Shown here piece by piece: positions 6,934 to 12,349 of a DNA stretch of 17,067 nucleotides. The notes under the pieces were generated by a model, which searched no databases, had not been told where the DNA came from, and saw only the letters and a program-made list of their open reading frames with translations. Made by a program: the position numbers and the translations under genes. How positions within the stretch are numbered: the stretch's first letter is position 1; each line of letters opens with the position of its first letter. The stretch spans positions 1-17,067 of the forward strand of contig CAZHGN010000028.1 of assembly GCA_964532155.1 (NCBI GenBank), read 5' to 3'. The stretch is from HGM11416 sp964532155. Lineage in GTDB: Bacteria; Bacillota; Clostridia; Christensenellales; Borkfalkiaceae.

Positions 6934-7796
6934 TGTTCGGCTACGTCAAGCCCGACGTACCTTATTTATACGTCAAGGACGAAACGCTTTATAACGCGTT
7001 ATATTGTCAACTGTGCAAAAGTATAGGTCGCGAATGCGGGCAATGCGCACGTTTTTCGCTCACGTACGACGTTGCTTTTATGTCCGCCGTTATACACAAC
7101 CTTACGAAGACGGACGTAAAGATCGAACGCAAGCATTGCGTGGCGCATCCGATCAGAAAAAAGCCGATGGCAGCGCCCGACGAAATATCGTGCGTTCTCG
7201 GCGTTTTAAACGTCGTTCTTGCTTATTACAAGCTGACCGACGACGTGCTCGACAGCGGCAAGGGACGTGCGGCGCGGTTGTTTTTATCGGCCGGTTTTAA
7301 GCGTGCGGCGAAAAAGCATCCTAAACTTGCGGAAATAGTCCGCCTAAATTACGAGGCGCTACGCGTGCTCGAAAAAAGCGGCGAAAAGAGTATAGACAAA
7401 ACTGCCGATCCGTTTGCCTTAATGGTTGCCGAACTTTCGGACGAACTGCTCGGCGACAAAGCGAGCGAAAGTTCTTACCGATTTTTTTACAATCTCGGCA
7501 AGTGGATATATTTGATAGACGCGCTCGACGATTACGACAAGGATATCAAAAAGAAAAATTATAATCCTTTTTATTACGCTTACGAAAAAGAGGATTACGA
7601 CTTATTAAGAAGGGATTGCGGCGAAGAAATTGCTTTTATAATGTCTTCTACGCTGAACGGAATATCCGACGGACTGTCGGGGCTTAAGTTCGGTTTTAAC
7701 GCCGACCTTATAAGAAACGTTGCGCTTAGGGGAACTACCGAGCGGACGAAAGCCGTTCTTTCGCGTAAGAAAAATAACGAGGTCAAGGATAAATGA
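6933..7796 (+). CDS. DUF5685 family protein
   Basis: The 287-residue product is recognised as DUF5685 from its N-terminus MFGYVKPDVPYL, the cysteine pairs C25/C28 (YCQLC) and C35/C38, and the AHPIRKKP segment at 71-78. No function is established for the family. Two aspartate-rich helices stand out: LTDDVLD (101-107, DDxxD form) and LIDALDDYDKD (194-204), followed by KKKNYNPF. Such paired motifs resemble the metal-diphosphate sites of isoprenoid-synthase folds; that link is my inference. The ATG overlaps the trpS stop by one base, and the gene end overlaps the next start by four bases (ATGA). That links it to the J-like protein, a pairing often seen in Clostridia. No signal peptide is visible. 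Confidence 0.85.
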   Translation: MFGYVKPDVPYLYVKDETLYNALYCQLCKSIGRECGQCARFSLTYDVAFMSAVIHNLTKTDVKIERKHCVAHPIRKKPMAAPDEISCVLGVLNVVLAYYKLTDDVLDSGKGRAARLFLSAGFKRAAKKHPKLAEIVRLNYEALRVLEKSGEKSIDKTADPFALMVAELSDELLGDKASESSYRFFYNLGKWIYLIDALDDYDKDIKKKNYNPFYYAYEKEDYDLLRRDCGEEIAFIMSSTLNGISDGLSGLKFGFNADLIRNVALRGTTERTKAVLSRKKNNEVKDK

Positions 7797-8434
7797 CGGA
7801 TTTAGAAAGATTATACGCCGTCGTCGGGTGCTTGGAAACGGATAGCGACGACGAGATTTACGCCAAGTATTTGGAACTTAGAACGAAATACCAAAACGAT
7901 AGATTTCTCGAGGGCGAGGCGGGCAACGAAGCGGCTCGCAAACTGACCGAGCTCAACGAGGCGTATGCGGCAATAGTCGATTACAGAAAGAATTTGTCGA
8001 GCGGGGGAGACCGTTCGGCGGCTCTTTCCGAGGTCGACGCACTGATAAAAGCGGGAAAAATTTCCGAGGCGCAAGCCGCGCTCGACGCCTTCGACGAAAG
8101 AAACGCCGAATGGCATTATTTGCAGTCGGTCGTGTTCTATAAAAAGAATTGGGCGAACGAAAGCAAAAAACAGCTCGAAATTGCAATCTCTATGGACGGT
8201 TCGGTCGAAAAGTACAAAACCGCCTACGAAAAGCTTTGCAAACAGCTCGACTTTAACGATACGGCTAAAAAAGGCAAGTCCGACTACGACAAGTCGGGTA
8301 GCGGTAACGGACGTTTTAACGAGTCCTCCTACGAAGAACCTACCGAAATGATGGGCGGCGATTCGTGCGTGGAGTTTTGTTGCCGCTCTATGGTGTGCAG
8401 TGCGTTGCTTAACTGTTGCTGTTCTTGTAGGTGA
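7793..8434 (+). CDS. Degenerate J-domain protein with cysteine-string C-terminus
   Basis: The product has 213 residues. Residues 4-66 follow the DnaJ J-domain pattern (LYAVVGCLETDSDDEIYAKY, then LTELNEAYAAI). The HPD tripeptide that stimulates Hsp70 ATPase is replaced by QND at 34-36, so it is unlikely to be a normal DnaK co-chaperone. Residues 76-150 are helical and TPR-like, with AGKISEAQAALDAF and a second similar pair. A Gly/Ser/Lys linker (158-178) leads to an extreme C-terminus with eight cysteines in the last 22 residues (192, 196, 197, 202, 208, 209, 210, 212). That tail could bind metal or associate with the membrane. It overlaps the DUF5685 gene by four bases, and its last bases carry the AGGTGA ribosome binding site of the next gene. 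A role together with DUF5685 is inferred from this tight coupling. Confidence 0.8.
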   Translation: MTDLERLYAVVGCLETDSDDEIYAKYLELRTKYQNDRFLEGEAGNEAARKLTELNEAYAAIVDYRKNLSSGGDRSAALSEVDALIKAGKISEAQAALDAFDERNAEWHYLQSVVFYKKNWANESKKQLEIAISMDGSVEKYKTAYEKLCKQLDFNDTAKKGKSDYDKSGSGNGRFNESSYEEPTEMMGGDSCVEFCCRSMVCSALLNCCCSCR

Positions 8435-8438
8435 GTAA

Positions 8439-8954
8439 ATGAAAAACTCTAAGGCGATCGCGCTTTCAGCGCTTTCCGCCGCGGCAGCGGTTCTTTTGCT
8501 TTTGCTCGGTGCATTTTTCGAGGTTTTGGATTTGTCTTGCTTGTTTTTGGCAAGTCTAACGCTAATGCTTCCGCTGGCAAAAAACAGCCGCTCCGGCGCC
8601 TTTCTTGCGTACGTCGCGAGCGCTATCCTCGGTTTTATCTTGACCGGAATGCGTTTGCAGATTATGATTCCGTACGTTCTCTTTTTCGGGTTGCACCCCA
8701 TCGTGAACGATTTTCTCGAAAAAAAGAAGGCAAACCTTGCGCTATCGGTATTGGTCAAGGCAATTTGGTTTATCGGTGCGATTTTCGTCGTATACTTTTT
8801 TACGAGTTTTTTCGTTGTCGAAAACGAAATGATTAAGCGTTATATCGTGCCTATAATAATAATCGTCGGCGGTGCGTTTTTCGTCTTTTACGATGCGGTT
8901 ATGCGGCGCATGCAGAAATACGTAAACGCTCTCGTCGTGCGTTTAAAACTGTAA
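8439..8954 (+). CDS. Polytopic membrane protein of unknown function
   Basis: The 171-residue product is strongly hydrophobic. Likely membrane segments are 6-27, 30-47, 53-70, 73-90, 104-124 and 133-152, with a basic loop at 95-98 (EKKK) and a basic C-terminus (MRRMQKYVNALVVRLKL). The size and segment number resemble small substrate-binding (S-type) components of ECF transporters, but I see no decisive motif. It starts four bases after the J-like gene, and its AGGTGA site (8429-8434) overlaps that gene's stop. It is therefore the last gene of the trpS-DUF5685-J-like run, closed by the terminator at 8963. A joint function with the two preceding proteins is possible but unproven. Confidence 0.75.
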   Translation: MKNSKAIALSALSAAAAVLLLLLGAFFEVLDLSCLFLASLTLMLPLAKNSRSGAFLAYVASAILGFILTGMRLQIMIPYVLFFGLHPIVNDFLEKKKANLALSVLVKAIWFIGAIFVVYFFTSFFVVENEMIKRYIVPIIIIVGGAFFVFYDAVMRRMQKYVNALVVRLKL

Positions 8955-8962
8955 ATATAGTT

Positions 8963-8987
8963 GCGGCTTTTATTAAGCCGCTTTTTT
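8963..8987 (+). terminator. Intrinsic terminator closing the trpS operon
   Basis: GCGGCTT (8963-8969) pairs perfectly with AAGCCGC (8975-8981) around a 5-base loop, followed by six T. Confidence 0.9.
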
Positions 8988-9007
8988 AAACTAAAAGGCA
9001 AAAACGG

Positions 9008-9030
9008 GCGTATAGGTCGATTATCGACAT
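9008..9030 (-). repeat. Dispersed intergenic repeat, copy 2 (inverted)
   Basis: Read on the - strand, the 18 bases GTCGATAATCGACCTATA are identical to 16823-16840, followed by CGCCCGTTTT, a one-base-shorter variant of GCGCGGCTTTT. It lies five bases upstream of the AGGAG site of rlmD (9035-9039), so it forms part of that gene's leader. Confidence 0.65.
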
Positions 9031-9047
9031 ATTTAGGAGTTAATTAT

Positions 9048-10487
9048 ATGAAAAAAAACGATATACTTACGGGAACGGTGGTCGGCTACGGTTCGGAGGG
9101 CGAGGGCGTAATTAAAACGGACGGTTACGTCGTTTTCGTTCCGTTTACGATCGTCGGCGAAAAAATAAGCTATCGCGTTTTAAAGGTTAAAGGGCAGGTG
9201 GTATACGCTCGGTTAGAGTCGGTTATCGAGCCGTCGAAAGACAGAGTTAAGCCAGAGTGCCCCGTATACGAAAGGTGCGGCGGTTGCAGATTGTTGCATA
9301 TGTCTTACGAGGCACAGCTCGAATATAAAAGGGAGCTTATTGCAACCGATTTAAAAAAGATTGCCTTTTGCGATACGGCTGTAGAACCGACCATCGCAAG
9401 TAATCCGCATTTTAGGTACCGTAATAAACTTCAGTTGCCGCTAAGGTCGGTAGACGGTAAAAACGTCGTCGGTTTTTTTGCTCGGAACAGCCATAGAGTC
9501 GTGCCTATAAACGATTGTCTTATTCAGGGCGAGTGGTGTAGCGGAGCGATACGCGCCGTGCTCGAGTATGCCGACGAAAAAAAGATTGATTTTTACGACG
9601 AAACATCGAATAACGGACTTATACGCCACCTTTTGGTAAAAAAAGTGGGCGAAAGTTTCCTTGCGTGTATTGTTGCGACCGCTTGCGCTTTGCCCGATTT
9701 TAACTCTTTGGTTTTAAAGCTTAAAAAATATTTAAATACCGATAATGTTACGCTAACGCTCAACGTCAACTGTTCCACGGCTAACGTAGTGCTCGGCGAT
9801 AAAACTATCGTGTTGTTCGGCGACGGCGTAGTTTACGGCGAGCAATTCGGCGTAAAATACGGCGTGGGAACGGAAAGTTTTATTCAGGTCAACGACGACG
9901 TGAAAGAACGCCTTTATAAAGATGCGGTGAACGCCGCTTGCGAGTCTTCTCCGTCGCTTGTAATAGACGCTTATTGCGGAGGCGGACTTATGACCGCTCT
10001 GCTTGCCCGCAGGGCTAAACGCGTCGTCGGTGTTGAAATCGTCGACGAGGCGGTCGAGAACGCAAAACGGCTTGCAAAAGACAACGGTGTTCAAGCGGAC
10101 TTTATATGCGCTCCGTGCGAGGACGTTCTTCCCGAGCTTGTAAAAAACGCCGACGGCGATTCGGTCGTATTGCTCGATCCGCCGCGCAAAGGTATCGATA
10201 AACGACTTATAGAGCCACTTTTGAATGCTCCCATCAAAAAAATCGTGTATATTTCGTGCAATCCGTCAACGCTCGCGCGCGACGTTGGCTTGCTCACCGG
10301 CAAACTTGTTTACGACGGAAACGCACTCGTTAAAAATCCATCCGCTATCGGCGGCTCCTTCTATTCGGTTTCTTCGGTCGCCGGCTACGATATGTTCGCT
10401 AATTGCGCCGGCGTAGAAACGCTCGTTGTCCTTTCCCGCAAAAAACCCGACGCGACTACCTTTGTTGAAAACGTTAAAGGTAATTAA
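9048..10487 (+). CDS. rlmD: 23S rRNA (uracil-5-)-methyltransferase, RlmD/RlmCD type
   Basis: The 479-residue product belongs to the TrmA/RumA family of AdoMet-dependent enzymes that make 5-methyluridine in RNA. The N-terminal TRAM domain spans about 1-60. A 4Fe-4S cluster site is complete: Cys71, Cys77, Cys80 and Cys157. The methyltransferase domain has the DAYCGGG AdoMet loop at 307-313, DPPRKG at 377-382, the catalytic nucleophile Cys404 in SCNPSTLARD, and a late GVET segment retaining the conserved glutamate. The usual FPxTxHVE block is altered (DMFANCAGVE). AGGAG at 9035-9039, eight bases before the ATG, sets this start; a longer frame from the TTG at 8961 runs back through the terminator and repeat and is rejected. 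The exact target uridine cannot be read from sequence. Codons 383-391 overlap a match to the dispersed repeat. Confidence 0.92.
   Translation: MKKNDILTGTVVGYGSEGEGVIKTDGYVVFVPFTIVGEKISYRVLKVKGQVVYARLESVIEPSKDRVKPECPVYERCGGCRLLHMSYEAQLEYKRELIATDLKKIAFCDTAVEPTIASNPHFRYRNKLQLPLRSVDGKNVVGFFARNSHRVVPINDCLIQGEWCSGAIRAVLEYADEKKIDFYDETSNNGLIRHLLVKKVGESFLACIVATACALPDFNSLVLKLKKYLNTDNVTLTLNVNCSTANVVLGDKTIVLFGDGVVYGEQFGVKYGVGTESFIQVNDDVKERLYKDAVNAACESSPSLVIDAYCGGGLMTALLARRAKRVVGVEIVDEAVENAKRLAKDNGVQADFICAPCEDVLPELVKNADGDSVVLLDPPRKGIDKRLIEPLLNAPIKKIVYISCNPSTLARDVGLLTGKLVYDGNALVKNPSAIGGSFYSVSSVAGYDMFANCAGVETLVVLSRKKPDATTFVENVKGN
10196..10221 (+). repeat. Repeat-like match inside the rlmD coding sequence
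   Basis: The 26 bases match repeat copy 1 (345-370) at 23 positions. The wider 10192-10222 stretch matches copy 3 (12269-12299) at 26 of 31. It encodes I-D-K-R-L-I-E-P-L-L just after the DPPRKG motif, in frame and without disturbing the family alignment. It may be a coding copy of the repeat or a chance match. Confidence 0.45.
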
Positions 10488-10513
10488 AGGTGCATTAAAG
10501 CATTTTGAAATTA

Positions 10514-11032
10514 TTAGCCAAATAAATCGTTTGCGGTTAAAAGTTTTACGTTGTGCTTTTGCTTTCATCGAGTACCGCTTGCGTATATCCGCTTTTTACA
10601 AAGACGTAATAGTATCTTTCCGTAACGTTCGTAAAAATATCGCTTGCGGCAATCAGGTCGTAGAAATCGGAAAGAGAGAACGGCTCTTCCTTGGCGATAA
10701 AGGGAAATTCGTCGATAACGTTAACTGTTTTCTCTTCTTTCATATGGTCGGAAATATATTCAAAAGCAGACTTTCAAGAAGGGAATTTTATTCCGCTTGT
10801 TTCGCCGTAATAGGACAATATTTATTCTCCGAAATCGGATATATTCAACGCGGAATTTTTTTTCTGCTAAAAAGAATAGGACTTTATGATTAAGCGCAAA
10901 TTTTTTTAAGATGGTGGTTTTCCCGATGCGACGGCGACCATACATAACGAGAAATTCAAAATTCGGGGATTAGTAAAGATTCTCAAGTTGATTTAATTCA
11001 GCGTCTCTACCGATAAAATTCACATAGCGCAT
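10514..11032 (-). pseudogene. Decayed AAA-type ATPase (ATPase_2 / DUF234 family)
   Basis: Reading the - strand and stitching frames reveals a family member in ruins. From 11032: MRYVNFIGRDAELNQLENLY, then an in-frame TAA, then an intact Walker A region (VMYGRRRIGKTTILKKF) and FFLAEKK. A frameshift follows. The next frame gives NISDFGE, a stop, then SYYGETSGIKFPS, a TGA, and SAFEYISDHMKEEKTV leading into the Walker B-like NVIDEFPFIAKEE. A large internal deletion joins this directly to a C-terminal segment (YYYVFVKSGYTQAVL). A second frameshift leads to VKLLTANDLFG and a stop at 10516-10514. Intact family members are well over 400 residues; this remnant is about 170. These ATPases are often accessory, multicopy genes, so loss is unremarkable. 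The overlapping + strand frame is a shadow. Confidence 0.8.
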
Positions 11033-11390
11033 CCGAGATTCTAATTAAGATTACTATAATCCAAATTAGAATATTTGCCAAGAAAAAATAAAAGAAAAAT
11101 TGTAGAAAAAAGAGTATATTCGGACGTGAAATAGGGAAATGAGGCGGACGCAATTTTTTTGCGATTTTTTCAAAATATCTTCAAATTTTAAAGACATTTG
11201 GTCAAATATATGTTACAATAAATGAAAATAACGCATCGAAACTAAAAGTTATTATTTAGCTATAATTTAAGTTTTTAAAGACTGCAAGCACGAAAATAAC
11301 ATAAGCGCGAATTATTGACCTGCCAAAGGTCGCGATTTTTAAAGATTACGTATAGATAATCCAAAGTTTTAAAGCGAGGTAAAATTTTTT
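11033..11390. other. AT-rich intergenic region upstream of the ADP-ribosylglycohydrolase gene
   Basis: I see no gene in these 358 bases. They hold a candidate promoter (11191-11219), a perfect but isolated TATAAT (11261-11266) without a good -35, and a small inverted repeat GACC-N7-GGTC (11317-11331) that could be an operator. The rest is low-complexity A/T sequence. Confidence 0.5.
11191..11219 (+). promoter_or_regulatory. Candidate extended -10 promoter for the ADP-ribosylglycohydrolase gene
   Basis: AAGACA (11191-11196, a weak -35) and TACAAT (11214-11219) are 17 bases apart. TGT just before the -10 gives an extended -10 (TGnTACAAT). The resulting leader would be about 165 bases. Confidence 0.4.
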
Positions 11391-12218
11391 ATGATAGGTG
11401 CGATCATCGGCGATATCGTCGGGAGCAGGTTTGAGTTTATCGAAGACGGAAACAGGGGTAAAAATTTCGCGCTGTTCACGGGCGGTTGCCGTTTTACGGA
11501 CGACAGTTTAATGACTCTTGCCGTGGCTAAGGCGTTGTTGCTTTCCAAGGGTAATTACGACGGATTAGGCGAACTGACCGCAAGCATTATGCGCGATATT
11601 GCAAAGCCTTACCCCGGAATAGGCTGGGGCGGAATGTTCTATAAATGGCTGTTTGAAGGTGCCGGGCGCACGGATAGTTACGGAAACGGCGCGGGAATGC
11701 GAATCAGTCCGGTCGGCTGGGTTGCCGAAAGCGAAGAAGAGGTTAAAACGCTCTCTAAAAAAGTAACCGAAATTTCGCATAATCATCCCGACGGTTTGAA
11801 GGGCGCCGAGGCGGTTGCGATGGCTGTATATCTGGCTCGAATCGGCAAAGACAAGCGGTATATTAGGGAACGCATGTGCGAATATTATCCTTTGCTTTGC
11901 GATAAAGATTTTACCGTTTATAGTCTAATGGGTAATTACGGTTACGATTTTTGGGGGCGTTGGGTTACTTGCGAGGGTAGTATTCCGCAAGCGATCGTCT
12001 CCTTTTTGGACGGCGAAAATTTCGAGGATGTAATTCGCAACGCAGTCGGAATCGGCGGCGATTCCGACACTATAGGCGCAATGGCGGGTGGTATTGCCGA
12101 AGCGTTTTACGGCGTGCCTGCCGAGCTCGAAGAAAAGGCGCTTTCCTATCTTACACCCGATCTGCTCGGCGTGTACCATGCTTTCAGAACGATTAAGAAA
12201 AACCGCGTAAAAAGATAA
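11391..12218 (+). CDS. ADP-ribosylglycohydrolase (ARH/DraG family)
   Basis: The 275-residue product is a full-length member of the ADP-ribosylglycohydrolase family. These all-helical, magnesium-dependent enzymes remove ADP-ribose from proteins or related substrates. Key motifs are GDIVGSRFEF at 7-16, the metal-binding TDDS at 36-39, GNGAGMRISPVG at 98-109, SHNHPDGLKGAEAVA at 129-143 and the second metal cluster GGDSDTIGAMAGGIAEA at 222-238. All expected acidic and threonine ligands appear intact, so activity is likely; the substrate is unknown. GAGGT at 11376-11380 sets the start. It is followed after 131 bases by a TIR-domain gene in the same direction. TIR domains consume NAD and release ADP-ribose products, so a shared role in ADP-ribose chemistry is plausible. 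A repeat with terminator-like character lies between them, so co-transcription is uncertain. Confidence 0.9.
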   Translation: MIGAIIGDIVGSRFEFIEDGNRGKNFALFTGGCRFTDDSLMTLAVAKALLLSKGNYDGLGELTASIMRDIAKPYPGIGWGGMFYKWLFEGAGRTDSYGNGAGMRISPVGWVAESEEEVKTLSKKVTEISHNHPDGLKGAEAVAMAVYLARIGKDKRYIRERMCEYYPLLCDKDFTVYSLMGNYGYDFWGRWVTCEGSIPQAIVSFLDGENFEDVIRNAVGIGGDSDTIGAMAGGIAEAFYGVPAELEEKALSYLTPDLLGVYHAFRTIKKNRVKR

Positions 12219-12260
12219 ATCAGCGAAGATGAAAACCGCGACGATAGCGGGCGGCGAAAC

Positions 12261-12307
12261 GGCGCAAAGTGCCGATAAACGACCTATAGCGCCATTTTTA
12301 AGTTTTT
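12261..12307 (+). terminator. Possible terminator after the ADP-ribosylglycohydrolase gene
   Basis: GGCGC (12261-12265) pairs with GCGCC (12289-12293) around a 23-base loop formed by most of repeat copy 3, followed by ATTTTTAAG and then a run of T (12303-12309). The stem is short, so readthrough into the TIR gene is likely. Confidence 0.4.
12269..12300 (+). repeat. Dispersed intergenic repeat, copy 3
   Basis: The core CCGATAAACGACCTATAGCG is followed by CCATTTTTA. It differs from copy 1 mainly by AAACG for AATCG and CC for CG. It sits between the ADP-ribosylglycohydrolase and TIR genes. Confidence 0.65.
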
Positions 12308-12349
12308 TTAGAATTAACCAACAAATCGATAAAGGCTGAGGTGGAAATA

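Noticed and set aside
7811..8758. 315-codon - strand frame
   Set aside because: It lies antisense to two coupled genes, has biased shadow composition and no recognisable domain.
8961..9047. Longer rlmD start at TTG 8961
   Set aside because: The extension runs through the terminator hairpin and repeat copy 2; the ATG at 9048 has AGGAG eight bases upstream and begins the TRAM domain correctly.
10426..10893. 155-codon + strand frame after rlmD
   Set aside because: It overlaps the end of rlmD and is antisense to the ATPase pseudogene, which explains its openness.
12341..12349. GTG start at 12341 for the TIR gene
   Set aside because: The GTG lies within the GAGGTG ribosome binding site that serves the ATG at 12350.
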